Positions 8,556 to 18,763 of a stretch of DNA of 37,248 nucleotides are shown here, one piece after another. Made by a program: the position numbers and the translations under genes. The DNA comes from Rhodospirillales bacterium (GTDB lineage: Bacteria > Pseudomonadota > Alphaproteobacteria > UBA8366 > Aestuariispiraceae): the NCBI GenBank assembly GCA_002696645.1, contig NZSA01000031.1:60310-97557 (forward strand). The letters run 5' to 3'. The stretch's first letter is position 1. Every line of letters starts with the position of its first letter. Below the pieces are notes generated by a model. The model did no database searches. It worked only from the letters and a program-made list of their open reading frames with translations, and had not been told where the DNA came from.

Positions 8556-8575
8556 CGCAAACGAGGACGTTTGCG
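8556..8575 (+). other. perfect 8-bp hairpin after lysC
   Basis: CGCAAACG (8556-8563) and CGTTTGCG (8568-8575) flank a 4-base AGGA loop, 12 bases after the lysC stop. No T-tract follows, so it is not a standard Rho-independent terminator. The loop together with neighbours reads GAGGAC, which could expose a ribosome-site-like sequence. It may stabilise the lysC mRNA 3' end. Confidence 0.55.
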
Positions 8576-8602
8576 ACGACGTATTTGCTGAAAAGAGAGA
8601 TA

Positions 8603-8642
8603 AGAGCATCCTGTGTGAGCTCTTGCGAGCGCATGATGCTCT
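8603..8642 (+). other. second, larger hairpin between lysC and ptsP
   Basis: AGAGCATC (8603-8610) and GATGCTCT (8635-8642) pair perfectly. Inside, after one mismatch, TGTG pairs with CGCA (one wobble), giving about 13 stem positions around a loop that holds an alternative stem GCTC/GAGC. No T-tract follows. Together with the preceding hairpin this makes the lysC-ptsP spacer a candidate structured RNA element. Confidence 0.5.
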
Positions 8643-8772
8643 GGGGCAGGAACAAGAAAACCCGGTTTGGCGGGGCTGGATCGCGATCAGGATTCGGCTC
8701 TATCCGGTTTGAACAGGCAGAACCCGTTCTGAACAGTCATAACGGGCATGATGATGGGAGACGACTGGGCGA

Positions 8773-11058
8773 ATGGTCAGAGAAACGGCACCATCCCCGA
8801 CAGCTTGGGCAGGGCCTCGCAAATTGCTGCGGCGGCTGCGCGATGTCATGGCCGGTCCTGGTGATGCCCAGGACCGCCTGGATCGCATTGCCAAGCTGAT
8901 CGCCGGGGATATGGTCGCTGAAGTGTGCTCCATCTATGTCAGGCGCGCCGGGGATGTATTGGAACTGTTTGCCACCCAGGGCCTGAAGCCGGAAGCCGTC
9001 CATAATACCCGCCTGCGCATTGGTGAAGGGATTGTCGGGGCCGTTGCCGCTGACAGCCGCCCAATGGCTCTGGCAGAGGCCCGCAAGCATCCCAGCTTCG
9101 CCTATCGCCCGGAAACCGGGGAAGAAATCTATACCTCCATGATGGGGGTGCCGATCCTGCGCGGTGGCCGTATGCTGGGCGTTCTGGCAATTCAGAACCG
9201 GACGCAGCGTGACTATACCGATGAGGAAGTGGAGACGATGGAAACCGTCTCCATGGTCGTCGCGGAAATGGTTGCCAGCGGGGAATTGATCGAAACCTCA
9301 GAACAGCGTCCTGCCGATGGCATTGGAATTGCCCCTTTGCGCCTGGACGGGATCAAGCTGAATGGCGGCCTTGCCATGGGTCATGCGGTTTTGCACCGAC
9401 CCGCCATCCCTGTCGGGCGTACCGTCGCTGAGGATTCCGAAACTGAAAAGCTGCGGCTGAAAGAAGCCCTGGCCAGCATGCATAAAAGGCTGGATGAATT
9501 GCTGGCCCAAGCGGATGCGGAAGGGCCCGGCGATCACATTGACATCCTGAAAACCTATCGGATGTTCGCAGAAGATAAGGGTTGGATCCGGCGCATTGTG
9601 GAGAATATCGACAATGGCCTGACCGCAGAAGGCGCCGTCGTACGCGTACAGGATGATACACGCGCACGGATGAAAAAGGTCGATGACGCCTATCTGAGGG
9701 AACGGTTGCTGGACCTGGAAGATCTGGCCTTTCGTCTGTTGCAGCACCTGACCGGGGATGCGGATGGCACCCGCGCCCATATGCTGCCGGAAGAGACCAT
9801 CCTGGTCGCCCGCAATATGGGACCGGCGGACCTGCTGGATTATAACCGCAGCAATCTGAAAGCGCTGATCCTGGAAGAAGGATCATCAACATCCCATGTC
9901 GCGATTGTCGCGCGGGCCCTGCAAATACCAGTGATCGGGCGCGTAAAAGGCATTCTGGACCGCGTCGAACCGATGGATCCAATCCTGGTCGATGGCGGGA
10001 ATGGACTATGTTACATCCGCCCCGGCGATGAAGTACGGTCTGCTTTTAAAGCATCGATGCGGATGTTTGAAGAAAAGCGCGCCCATTATCGGGCCGCAAA
10101 GGATTTACCGTCGATCACGAAAGATGGCGTCGAAATCTCTCTGATGATGAATGCCGGCCTGTTGATCGATATGGGACATCTGCAAGATTCCGGCGCTGCG
10201 GGCATCGGCCTGTATCGCACCGAAGTACCCTTTATGGTGCGATCTGACTTTCCCGACACGGCGACCCAGGCCGAACTGTACAGCGCCATTCTGGACCAGG
10301 CAGAAGGCAAGCCTGTTACCTTTCGCACCCTGGATATAGGCGGCGACAAGGTTCTGCCCTATTTTCACGAGATGCAGGAAGAAAACCCGGCGATGGGCTG
10401 GCGCGCCATTCGCATTGCGATTGACCGGCCGGGGCTGATGCGCGGGCAATTGCGCGCCCTGATCCAGGCCAGCAATGGTCGCCCCTTGCGGGTGATGTTC
10501 CCAATGGTCGCGAATGCCGATGAATTTGTACAGGCGCGCGCCATGTTGGATAAGGAATTGTCGCGCGCAACCCGGCGCGGTTTGCCGCTGCCGTCAGAAT
10601 TGAAAATCGGCGCAATGCTGGAAGTGCCGTCCTTGATATTCCAATTGGACGCCCTGGCAAAAAAGGCGGATTTTATCTCCATCGGCAGCAATGACCTGTT
10701 GCAATTTCTGTTTGCCAGCGACCGCGGCAATCCCCGCATGGACGGTCGATATGACGCATTGTCCGCACCGGTCCTGAATGTCGTGAAAGAAGTCGTGCAC
10801 CGCGCCCAGCAGAATGGCCTGGAACTGTCCGTCTGTGGCGAAATGGCCGGACAGCCGCTGGAAGCCCTGGCCCTGATCGGGCTTGGAATCCGCACATTAT
10901 CGATGTCTCCGGCCAATATCGGCCCGCTGCGTGATACGGTTCGGGCCTGCACTGTTTCCGCCTTGTCTGACTTTACAGAAGCCCTGACCCATCGACCGGA
11001 TCGGTCCCTGCGCGGTGCAATGGCCAACTTTGCCCGCGACCATGGCATAACAGTTTAG
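8773..11058 (+). CDS. ptsP: PTS enzyme I-Ntr (phosphoenolpyruvate-protein phosphotransferase PtsP)
   Basis: A 761-residue protein. Residues about 20-175 form a GAF domain. The enzyme I region follows: the N-terminal HPr-binding domain, the phosphohistidine loop with SSTSHVAIVARAL (the His that takes phosphate from PEP), and a PEP-binding barrel with GIGLYRTEVPFM, FRTLDIGGDKVLPY, ISIGSNDLLQFLFA and the catalytic Cys region SVCGEMAG near 695. This GAF-EI layout defines the nitrogen PTS, which signals through NPr and EIIA-Ntr to nitrogen, potassium and carbon-storage control. ATG 8773 has GGGAGA about 10 bases upstream. The GAF domain may sense a small ligand such as glutamine, known for homologues. 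Confidence 0.96.
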   Translation: MVRETAPSPTAWAGPRKLLRRLRDVMAGPGDAQDRLDRIAKLIAGDMVAEVCSIYVRRAGDVLELFATQGLKPEAVHNTRLRIGEGIVGAVAADSRPMALAEARKHPSFAYRPETGEEIYTSMMGVPILRGGRMLGVLAIQNRTQRDYTDEEVETMETVSMVVAEMVASGELIETSEQRPADGIGIAPLRLDGIKLNGGLAMGHAVLHRPAIPVGRTVAEDSETEKLRLKEALASMHKRLDELLAQADAEGPGDHIDILKTYRMFAEDKGWIRRIVENIDNGLTAEGAVVRVQDDTRARMKKVDDAYLRERLLDLEDLAFRLLQHLTGDADGTRAHMLPEETILVARNMGPADLLDYNRSNLKALILEEGSSTSHVAIVARALQIPVIGRVKGILDRVEPMDPILVDGGNGLCYIRPGDEVRSAFKASMRMFEEKRAHYRAAKDLPSITKDGVEISLMMNAGLLIDMGHLQDSGAAGIGLYRTEVPFMVRSDFPDTATQAELYSAILDQAEGKPVTFRTLDIGGDKVLPYFHEMQEENPAMGWRAIRIAIDRPGLMRGQLRALIQASNGRPLRVMFPMVANADEFVQARAMLDKELSRATRRGLPLPSELKIGAMLEVPSLIFQLDALAKKADFISIGSNDLLQFLFASDRGNPRMDGRYDALSAPVLNVVKEVVHRAQQNGLELSVCGEMAGQPLEALALIGLGIRTLSMSPANIGPLRDTVRACTVSALSDFTEALTHRPDRSLRGAMANFARDHGITV

Positions 11059-11203
11059 GAACAAGACCTGTTACCAGCGTCGTTTTGGGTCTTTGCAATC
11101 CGGCACCAATCGCGCCATAGTATTGAGACAGGAACGTTTTTCGTCGATTGCCCATGCTGAGAAAACAGAATGGGCGTGGGCAATTTTGTTATGGTTGGGG
11201 TAT

Positions 11204-12748
11204 ATGAAAGCGTCTGAAGATCAGGAACAGGCGCGTAAGGGCGTCAATCCCGAAAATCCGGGTGCCGGTGTTGGGGCGATCTTACGTGGAGCGCGACTGG
11301 CGCGCGATGAGGACCTGCGCGAAGTGGCTGCAGCGCTGCGCATTCGCCTACCCTATCTTCAAGCCCTTGAATCCGGGGCCATAGAAGACCTGCCCGGTGT
11401 GACCTATGGTATCGGTTTTGTCCGCGCCTATGCCAGCTATCTGGACCTGGACAGCGCCGAAATCGTCGACCGGTTCAAAGTTGAAGCGCGTGGCATCAGC
11501 CATCGAACCCAATTGCAGTTCCCGGAACCCCTGCCCGGCAATCGGGTACCGGGTGCGGCCCTGCTGCTAATTGTATTGCTGTTGGCAGGCGGGGTTTATG
11601 GTGTCTGGCTTTACAGTTCCTCCCAGAATATGACCATTGTTGAAGCTGTCGAAGCTGTGCCAGCCCGGTTGATGGCGTTGGTTGAACAGGAATCGACACC
11701 GGACACATCGGCGCCAGTTGAAACCGCTGTGGACACCCCCAGCGCCCCTGAAAACAGCGATACCCCTTTCGCAGACGGTGCGGAAACAGAGTCTAAACCG
11801 TCCGTCACACCATCGGAAACCGACGCTTCCAACGCCGTGCCCGCGCCGGAAACGTCAACAGGTGAGACAGATACTGCCAATACTGCGGACGTGATCGCAC
11901 CGGCCACTTCGGATACAGCGGCGACACCGACACTGCCGTCCACTGAAACAACGCCAGCAGAAACCGCCCCATCTGAGGTACCAAGTTCCGAAGCACCAAC
12001 CAGCACAGAAACACCCAGTGCAGAAACACCCAGTGCAGCGGCACCCCAGGCAACAGCAAGTTCTGATGGCGCGGAGACTGAGGCTGCGACACAAAACGCG
12101 GCCACCGCATCAACACAAGCGGAAACGCAATCCGGCGCGGCAGAGAGTGCATCGACAGAACAACAGCGTGTAGATGCCCTGCCGGAACCAGAAGTACCTG
12201 CGCCGCCACCTCAACCCAGCCCGACTCAACCCAGCCAGCCTGAACCCAACTCAGCGCAAGAATCACCAACCGCTGATACGGGCGCCGCGTCAAACGCGCC
12301 CCAGTCAGAAAGTTCGGCGATCACGACACAGGATCTGGCACCTCCGCCACAGCCTGCACCACCTGAAAATTCAACGGATCCGGCACAGCCTGAAACCGTG
12401 CAGGGGCCTGTGACAGATCCAGCGCCGACAACGCCACCCCCCCCCGCTGTGACACAAAACACAAACGACTCCCAAACGGCTGCCTCCCCGTCTGATTCCC
12501 GCATCATCATTCAGGCAACCCAGGAATCCTGGATCCAGGTGAAGAATGCTCAGGGTCAGGTGCTGATTGAAAAGCTGATGCTGATGGGGGAAATCTACCG
12601 CGTGCCGGACCGTCCCGGCCTGACGCTCAGTTCCGGCAATATCGGTGCGCTGAAGCTGATTGTGAACGGCACCATGGCCCCAACGCTTGGGACATTGGGC
12701 GAAGTCCGCCGGGACATTCCATTGACGCCAGAGAATTTACTGCCTTAG
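11204..12748 (+). CDS. rodZ: RodZ-type cytoskeleton/HTH membrane protein
   Basis: A 514-residue protein. Residues about 22-90 form an HTH_25 domain (GAILRGARLARDEDLREVA, then DLPGVTYGIGFVRAYASYL). A single transmembrane helix (about 117-137) follows, then a very long Thr/Ser/Pro/Ala/Glu-rich linker (about 150-430), and a C-terminal DUF4115 domain (about 435-514, with SWIQVKNAQGQVL and GNIGALKLIVNG). This is the RodZ layout: cytoplasmic HTH that contacts MreB, periplasmic tail. ATG 11204 is chosen because the extra 37 upstream codons have no family similarity. The linker is longer than usual and contains short repeats such as AETPS. Position before ispG is typical. Confidence 0.88.
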   Translation: MKASEDQEQARKGVNPENPGAGVGAILRGARLARDEDLREVAAALRIRLPYLQALESGAIEDLPGVTYGIGFVRAYASYLDLDSAEIVDRFKVEARGISHRTQLQFPEPLPGNRVPGAALLLIVLLLAGGVYGVWLYSSSQNMTIVEAVEAVPARLMALVEQESTPDTSAPVETAVDTPSAPENSDTPFADGAETESKPSVTPSETDASNAVPAPETSTGETDTANTADVIAPATSDTAATPTLPSTETTPAETAPSEVPSSEAPTSTETPSAETPSAAAPQATASSDGAETEAATQNAATASTQAETQSGAAESASTEQQRVDALPEPEVPAPPPQPSPTQPSQPEPNSAQESPTADTGAASNAPQSESSAITTQDLAPPPQPAPPENSTDPAQPETVQGPVTDPAPTTPPPPAVTQNTNDSQTAASPSDSRIIIQATQESWIQVKNAQGQVLIEKLMLMGEIYRVPDRPGLTLSSGNIGALKLIVNGTMAPTLGTLGEVRRDIPLTPENLLP

Positions 12749-12850
12749 AGTATCCGTCTTCATCAAGCTTGTGTTAAAAGTTCAGGGCAACCTTGATCTT
12801 CGGGACGAAAGCGCGCATTTTCTGGTGGTCACCGCCGACCCTGAAAGAGA

Positions 12851-13984
12851 ATGATCATGAGCGTTAGACCCTATCGCGAAATACACCGCCGACCGTCGCG
12901 CAAGATCATGGTTGGCCCGGTCGCCGTGGGGGGCGATGCACCAATCACCGTGCAGACGATGACAAACACCCTAACATCGGACGTACAGGCAACAATTGAT
13001 CAGATCCGTCGCTGTGAAATTGCTGGGGTGGATATCATTCGGGTGTCCTGCCCTGACGAAGACTCCACCGCCGCCCTGGCCAAAATTATTCCCGAAGTCA
13101 CGGTGCCGGTCGTCGCGGACATCCATTTCCATTACAAACGTGCGATAGAAGCCGCCAAAGCGGGGGCTGCCTGTCTGCGGATCAATCCGGGCAATATCGG
13201 GTCCGCCCAGCGCGTGAAAGACGTGGTTCAGGCCGCAAAGGATCACGGCTGTTCCATGCGGATTGGGGTGAATGCCGGATCACTGGAAAAGCATCTGCTG
13301 GAAAAATATGGCGAACCCTGCCCCGAAGCGATGGTGGAAAGCGGCCTGGAGCATGCCCGCATTCTGGAAGATGCCGATTTCACCGAATTCAAGATCAGTG
13401 TGAAGGCATCCGATGTCTTCCTGGCAGTCGCGGCCTATCATGGATTGGCCGAAGCCTGCGATTACCCCCTGCATCTGGGAATTACCGAAGCGGGCGGATT
13501 GCGATCCGGCACGATCAAATCTTCCATCGGCATGGGCTCCCTACTTTGGGCTGGCATTGGCGATACGATCCGCGTCAGCCTGTCTGCAGAGCCTGAAGAG
13601 GAAGTAAAAGTCGGCTTTGACATGCTGAAAGCCTTGAATCTGCGGCATCGCGGCGTGAATGTGATTTCCTGCCCATCCTGTGCCCGGCAGCAATTCAATG
13701 TAATCGAAACAGTAAAAGTGCTGGAAGAGCGGCTGGCCCATATTACCACGCCGATGACTGTCAGTGTGATCGGCTGTGTCGTTAATGGCCCTGGCGAAGC
13801 GCGTGAAACCGATATTGGCTTTACTGGTGGCGGCAAAGGCACCCATCAGGTTTACATTGCAGGGATGCCCCATCATCGCCTGAAAGACCAATCCATCGTT
13901 GACCATCTGGTTGAACTGGTGGAACAGAAGGCGGCGGAAATTGAGGCTGAGAAACCCGAAACCGCCACCATCGCGGCGGAATAG
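12851..13984 (+). CDS. ispG: 4-hydroxy-3-methylbut-2-enyl diphosphate synthase
   Basis: A 377-residue iron-sulfur enzyme of the MEP isoprenoid pathway that converts MEcPP to HMBPP. Family signatures: [14 protein letters not shown], the barrel region [25 protein letters not shown], then the cluster ligands in SCPSCAR (residues near 275-280) and [10 protein letters not shown] near 312. Two in-frame starts, ATG 12851 and ATG 12857, are equally plausible; GAAAGAGA precedes both. Full length with no missing ligand. A rodZ-ispG-hisS order is common in proteobacteria and supports one transcription unit. Confidence 0.96.
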   Translation: MIMSVRPYREIHRRPSRKIMVGPVAVGGDAPITVQTMTNTLTSDVQATIDQIRRCEIAGVDIIRVSCPDEDSTAALAKIIPEVTVPVVADIHFHYKRAIEAAKAGAACLRINPGNIGSAQRVKDVVQAAKDHGCSMRIGVNAGSLEKHLLEKYGEPCPEAMVESGLEHARILEDADFTEFKISVKASDVFLAVAAYHGLAEACDYPLHLGITEAGGLRSGTIKSSIGMGSLLWAGIGDTIRVSLSAEPEEEVKVGFDMLKALNLRHRGVNVISCPSCARQQFNVIETVKVLEERLAHITTPMTVSVIGCVVNGPGEARETDIGFTGGGKGTHQVYIAGMPHHRLKDQSIVDHLVELVEQKAAEIEAEKPETATIAAE

Positions 13985-14027
13985 CGACCCATTCTCCACA
14001 ATTTGTAGACGTTAAGGATTCTGACCC

Positions 14028-15287
14028 ATGGCAGATTTACAGCCGGTACGCGGCACCCATGACCTCCTGCCCGATGACATGCGCGCGCATCGCCATGTCA
14101 GCGATACAGCGCGGGGTACAGCCGCCTTGCATGGCTTTGACGAGATCGCCACACCGATCTTTGAATTCACCAACGTCTTCGCGCGCACCTTGGGCGATAC
14201 CTCTGATGTCGTGACCAAGGAAATGTACACATTCGAAGACAAGGGCGGCGACATGCTGACCCTGCGCCCGGAAAATACAGCGGGCGTGTGTCGGGCTTTC
14301 ATCTCCAATGGCTTGGCGCAGCATACCCCGGTGAAATACTTCTATTCCGGCCCCATGTTCCGCCATGAACGCCCCCAGAAAGGTCGTCTGCGCCAGTTCC
14401 ACCAGATCGGCATCGAACTGATCGGGGCCGCACAGCCCCTGGCCGATGTGGAGGCGATTGCTTGTGGCCACGCCATCCTGTCCGATCTGGGCATTGTCGA
14501 TAAGACCGTGCTGGAACTCAACACATTGGGCGACACGGAAAGCCGCGCCGCCTATCGCGAGGCCTTGGTTGAATATTTCCAAGGTCATCTGGAGAAATTG
14601 TCTGTTGAATCAAAAGACCGCCTGACCCGCAACCCGATGCGTATCCTGGACAGCAAGGATGAGGACGACCGAAAGATCGTCGCCGATGCCCCGATTTTTT
14701 CAGATTATCTGAACACGGAGAGCGTCGAGTTTTTCGCCGCGGTCAAAACCGGCCTGGATGCGCTAGGCATCAAATACACGCTGAACCCCCGTTTGGTGCG
14801 GGGTCTGGATTACTATTGCCATACCGCCTTTGAATTCACCACCGATGCGCTGGGCGCGCAAAGTGCGGTGATGGCAGGCGGCCGCTATGACGGGTTGATT
14901 GGCATGTTGGGCGGACAGGAAACGCCGGGCGTTGGCTGGGCCGCTGGCATAGAACGCCTGGCAATGTTATCGGCTGAAGCTCCGCCTGTGGACCGCCCGC
15001 TGGTCATCGTCCCAATGGGGGACGCAGCGGAAGCACAGGCTCTGGTCATTGCAAAGACCTTGCGCGGCAGCAGCCTGCGCACCGAATTCGCCTTTTCCGG
15101 CAATATGAAGAAGCGCATGAAGCACGCCAACAAGGTCAATGCCTGGGCGGCGATTATTTTGGGGGATGAGGAATTGTCCAAGGGCGTGGCCCAGGTCAAA
15201 ACCCTGGATGATGGCGAACAGAAAGAAGTGGCGATGACCGACCTGGCGGCAACCTTGACTGTGATGCGGGTTGAAGATCGGGGGTAG
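14028..15287 (+). CDS. hisS: histidyl-tRNA synthetase
   Basis: A 419-residue class II synthetase. Motif 2 appears as FRHERPQKGRLRQFHQIG, the histidine-specific loop as LVRGLDYYCHTAFEF, and motif 3 as GWAAGIERLAML. A C-terminal anticodon-binding domain follows (about 325-415). AAGGA lies about 11 bases before ATG 14028. It starts 43 bases after ispG and ends 3 bases before hemA, so it is in the same run of genes. Confidence 0.96.
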   Translation: MADLQPVRGTHDLLPDDMRAHRHVSDTARGTAALHGFDEIATPIFEFTNVFARTLGDTSDVVTKEMYTFEDKGGDMLTLRPENTAGVCRAFISNGLAQHTPVKYFYSGPMFRHERPQKGRLRQFHQIGIELIGAAQPLADVEAIACGHAILSDLGIVDKTVLELNTLGDTESRAAYREALVEYFQGHLEKLSVESKDRLTRNPMRILDSKDEDDRKIVADAPIFSDYLNTESVEFFAAVKTGLDALGIKYTLNPRLVRGLDYYCHTAFEFTTDALGAQSAVMAGGRYDGLIGMLGGQETPGVGWAAGIERLAMLSAEAPPVDRPLVIVPMGDAAEAQALVIAKTLRGSSLRTEFAFSGNMKKRMKHANKVNAWAAIILGDEELSKGVAQVKTLDDGEQKEVAMTDLAATLTVMRVEDRG

Positions 15288-15290
15288 ACC

Positions 15291-16625
15291 ATGACCGGGA
15301 TATCCGCTGGGACAACCGCTGGGACAAGTGTCGATGGCGCTGGCCCGGCCCCAATGGATAGACCTTACATCGTGGGGGCCAGCTTTCGCACGGCCGACGC
15401 GCGGATCCGGGACCGCCTGTTTGTTGAACCGCCTGCCCAGCCTGAATTCCTGGCAGCCTGTCGCGATGCGGGACTGACGCAATTGGTGTCACTGTCGACC
15501 TGTGACCGGGTAGAGTTGATTGGCACATCCACCGACCCTGAACGGGCCAGTGGCACAGCAGAACGGCGCTTGCGCAGTCGGTTGGAGGGAATGAGCGTCC
15601 CCGAATCCACCTTCTACCGCTTGTATGATGTGGATGCCGTCGCCCATGTCTTTCGCATCGCCAGCGCCCTGGACAGCCAGATGATCGGGGAGTCCCAAAT
15701 TCTGGGTCAATTGAAGGACGCTGTGCAGGTTGCAAGCGATGCCGGAATGATCCAGGGAGAACTGGACCGGTTGATGCAAACCAGCTTCGCATTAGCAAAG
15801 CGGGTCCGCAGCACCACCCGAATTGGAGAAGGGGCCGTTTCCGCCGCCGCCGCCGCGGTAAAGGTCGCCCAGGACCTGCACGGCACGATGGCCCGATGCC
15901 GCGCCTTGCTGATCGGGTTGGGAGAGACCGGCGGACTGATCGCAGAACAGTTTCAGCGTGCGGGGATCGGGGTGCTGGATTTAACCGGTCCATCACGCCG
16001 GACAGAGCGGGAAGCAGCGCGGCGCGGGCTGACCTATCAGGATTATGAAAAGCTGGACCGCGCCCTGGCGCATTCTGACATCGTGATCACCGCTGCCGGT
16101 CGGGGCCGATATCTGTTGGACAGCGATAGTGTCACCAAAGCATTAGAAGCCCGCCGATCAAAACCGATCCTGCTGATTGATGCCGGGATTCCGCTGGATA
16201 TCGATCCAGCCGTGGACACTCTGCCCGATGCCTTCCTGTATACGATGGAAGATATTGAACGGCTGGCAGAAAAGGGCCAGTTAGACCGCAAGGCAGAGGC
16301 TGCGGAAGCCGCCGCTATGGTCGACAGCGCGCTGATCGATTGGCGGCGCAGCCAGGCAGAGCGGGAAGGCGTCCCCGGCCTGATCGCCTTGAGAGAACAA
16401 TTCGACCGCCTGCGTGAAGATGTGCTAAACCGCCATCCCAGTGCCGATGCAGCAGAGGCGACCCGCCTTCTGGTCAACCGCATTTTGCATGAACCCAGCG
16501 AAACCCTGCGCGCCATCGCCAGCGAAGGCGGGGCAGCAGACCTGCGTGACACAATTACAGTAAACCGCGTGCTGGAGCGCCTGTTCGCGCTGCGCATTCA
16601 GGATGAAAGAAGCGATACAGAATGA
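15291..16625 (+). CDS. hemA: glutamyl-tRNA reductase (C5 pathway)
   Basis: A 444-residue enzyme that reduces Glu-tRNA to glutamate-1-semialdehyde, the first step of the C5 route to tetrapyrroles. Visible features: STCDRVEL with catalytic Cys71 (usual form STCNRTEL), [21 protein letters not shown] with His118, the NADPH-binding GLGETG (208-213), [15 protein letters not shown], and a C-terminal dimerisation region with [12 protein letters not shown]. The early motif usually written NHKTA reads SFRTA here (H to F). ATG 15291 follows GGGGG with good spacing, 3 bases after hisS; ATG 15354 is a possible shorter start. It overlaps prfA by ATGA. Most alphaproteobacteria instead use ALA synthase (C4), so this gene is noteworthy. 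HemL must be encoded elsewhere. Confidence 0.92.
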   Translation: MTGISAGTTAGTSVDGAGPAPMDRPYIVGASFRTADARIRDRLFVEPPAQPEFLAACRDAGLTQLVSLSTCDRVELIGTSTDPERASGTAERRLRSRLEGMSVPESTFYRLYDVDAVAHVFRIASALDSQMIGESQILGQLKDAVQVASDAGMIQGELDRLMQTSFALAKRVRSTTRIGEGAVSAAAAAVKVAQDLHGTMARCRALLIGLGETGGLIAEQFQRAGIGVLDLTGPSRRTEREAARRGLTYQDYEKLDRALAHSDIVITAAGRGRYLLDSDSVTKALEARRSKPILLIDAGIPLDIDPAVDTLPDAFLYTMEDIERLAEKGQLDRKAEAAEAAAMVDSALIDWRRSQAEREGVPGLIALREQFDRLREDVLNRHPSADAAEATRLLVNRILHEPSETLRAIASEGGAADLRDTITVNRVLERLFALRIQDERSDTE

Positions 16626-17704
16626 GTTGGACCGATAATATTGACCGCGTCATCAGACGCCATATGGAACTGTCTGATCGCATGTCTACAGGCACATTGC
16701 CTGCAGAAGAGTTCCAGGCTGTTTCCATGGAATATGCCGAACTGACACCCATTGTGGAGGCTGCCCAGACATTTCGGGCGGCAGAGGCGGAACGCACAGA
16801 CCTGGTGGCGATGATCGAGGATCACAGCAGCGATAAGGAAATGCGCAGCCTGGCCCGCGAGGAATTGGAAAGCCTGGACGAGCGCCTGCCAGAGCTTGAA
16901 CAGGACCTGAAACTGTTGCTGCTGCCAAAGGACGAGGCCGACCGGCGCGCCTGTATCATGGAAATCCGCGCAGGCACCGGCGGGGACGAGGCCGGCCTGT
17001 TCGCAGGCGACCTTTTGCGCATGTATCAGCGCTATTGCCAGAATCATAGCTGGCCGTTTGAAGTGATCGATATCAGCGAGAATGAAGTCGGCGGCATCGC
17101 CCAGGTGACAGTCTCCATCAATGGGGCAGGCGCCTATGGGAAACTAAAATTTGAATCCGGCGTGCATCGTGTCCAGCGCGTGCCAACGACCGAAAGCGGT
17201 GGACGCATCCACACCTCAGCCGCGACAGTCGCGGTTCTGCCTGAAGCACAGGAAGTCGATATTGAAATCAACGAAGGCGACCTGCGGGTGGATACCTATC
17301 GCTCTCAAGGGGCGGGCGGTCAGCATGTCAACACCACCGACAGCGCGATCCGCATCACCCATTTGCCGACCGGCCTTGTCGTGACCTGTCAGGATGAAAA
17401 GTCCCAGCACAAGAATCGCGCCAAGGCGATGAAGGTTCTGCGCGCGCGTCTGTATGATCAGGAACGGGAACGCCAGGCGTCGGAACGGGCTGCGGATCGC
17501 AAATCCATGGTTGGCAGCGGGGACCGGTCCGAACGCATCCGGACCTATAATTTTCCCCAGGGTCGCGTCACGGACCACCGCATCAACCTGACCCTGTACA
17601 AACTGGACAGGATGATGCTGGGGGAAGCGCTGGATGAAATCCTGGATGCGTTGATCCTGGAAGACCAGTCCTCTCTGTTGGCGGAATTAGGGGAAGCGGT
17701 GTGA
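16622..17704 (+). CDS. prfA: peptide chain release factor 1
   Basis: A 360-residue release factor that reads UAA and UAG. The GGQ catalytic motif is in [20 protein letters not shown], and the RF1-type segment [20 protein letters not shown] lies before it. ATG 16622 overlaps the hemA stop (ATGA), and its own stop overlaps the prmC start (GTGA), so hemA, prfA and prmC are translationally coupled. PrmC methylates the GGQ glutamine, so the pairing is functional. Confidence 0.97.
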   Translation: MSWTDNIDRVIRRHMELSDRMSTGTLPAEEFQAVSMEYAELTPIVEAAQTFRAAEAERTDLVAMIEDHSSDKEMRSLAREELESLDERLPELEQDLKLLLLPKDEADRRACIMEIRAGTGGDEAGLFAGDLLRMYQRYCQNHSWPFEVIDISENEVGGIAQVTVSINGAGAYGKLKFESGVHRVQRVPTTESGGRIHTSAATVAVLPEAQEVDIEINEGDLRVDTYRSQGAGGQHVNTTDSAIRITHLPTGLVVTCQDEKSQHKNRAKAMKVLRARLYDQERERQASERAADRKSMVGSGDRSERIRTYNFPQGRVTDHRINLTLYKLDRMMLGEALDEILDALILEDQSSLLAELGEAV

Positions 17705-18600
17705 GCCCAGACACGGCGCGCCAGACCGCGTTGCGCGCCGCAGTGGCCCAATTGCAGGCCGCTGATATCCCCTCACCGTTATGGGAAGCCCGCCATCTCT
17801 TATGTGATCTGGAAGGGATTACGCCCACCGACATAATCGCTTATCCCGACCTTCCTGTGCATCATATCACCCAATATCAGGATTGGGTCGCCTTACGTGC
17901 GTCAGGGGTTCCGATGAGCCGGATCACCGGGCGCCGCAATTTTTGGGGACTGGAATTTCATGTCACCCCCGCAACGCTGGATCCGCGCATGGATAGTGAG
18001 GTTCTGGTAAAAGAGGCACTGGCGCTTATACCGACGGATCAGACATGCGACATTGCTGATATAGGAACCGGAACCGGCTGCCTGATACTGGCATTGCTGC
18101 ATGACCGCCCTTTGGCAACAGGCACAGGCCTGGACATTTCCATTGAGGCGCTGAAAACAGCGCAATCCAATGCGGACGCCCTGGGTCTTTCCGGTCGCGT
18201 TCGCCTTGTTGAAAGTGACTGGCTGTCGGCTCTACAGCCACAATCGATCGATATCCTGGTCTCCAACCCGCCTTACATCGTTCAGGGGGAAATTCAGCAT
18301 CTGGACCCTGCTGTGCGGGATCATGATCCCATTCTAGCCCTGGATGGCGGCACAGATGGTTTGGATGCCTATCGCGCGATTATTGAAACGGCGCCAAAAG
18401 TGTTGCGCCCCGGCGGCTGGATTGCCCTGGAAATTGGCTGGGATCAGGGTCAAACTGTCCCAAATCTGCTGAATAAGGCCGGTTTTTTACGCATATCGTG
18501 TCATCAAGACACTGCCGGGCGGGACCGTGTCGTGCTGGGGCAGAAACCAGACACGACAGCCTTAAAAAAAACACTTGGAAAGGACCGGGCAAAGGGCTAG
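17701..18600 (+). CDS. prmC: release factor glutamine methyltransferase
   Basis: A 299-residue SAM-dependent enzyme that methylates the Gln of the GGQ motif in RF1 and RF2. SAM motif [14 protein letters not shown] starts near residue 119 and the catalytic NPPY is at 189-192. The N-terminal helical domain shows PLWEARHLL and [14 protein letters not shown], as in the family. It starts at GTG 17701, overlapping the prfA stop by 4 bases. It ends with a polar tail; the next gene begins 163 bases on. Confidence 0.95.
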   Translation: MSPDTARQTALRAAVAQLQAADIPSPLWEARHLLCDLEGITPTDIIAYPDLPVHHITQYQDWVALRASGVPMSRITGRRNFWGLEFHVTPATLDPRMDSEVLVKEALALIPTDQTCDIADIGTGTGCLILALLHDRPLATGTGLDISIEALKTAQSNADALGLSGRVRLVESDWLSALQPQSIDILVSNPPYIVQGEIQHLDPAVRDHDPILALDGGTDGLDAYRAIIETAPKVLRPGGWIALEIGWDQGQTVPNLLNKAGFLRISCHQDTAGRDRVVLGQKPDTTALKKTLGKDRAKG

Positions 18601-18763
18601 GTTGCAGTGCGTCGCGTTTCGTGGGGGACGGCCTGTAATTATGGGCATTCCGAAACCGACTTTCCGAGAGAGAAGACTTTATCGACCCATTTTGACCGGG
18701 TGCTGCAACGATACGGTTCAGCTTGTCTCTCGTTTGATTCAATCGCACCTCAAGAGGTAACGC

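Noticed and set aside
11611-12293. Reverse open frames over the rodZ linker
   Set aside because: Low-complexity DNA stays open in several frames; no start site or domain.
18575-18760. Possible 61-residue gene before the DUF4167 gene
   Set aside because: Overlaps the prmC end, no ribosome site, composition unlike a protein; I treat 18601-18763 as a leader.
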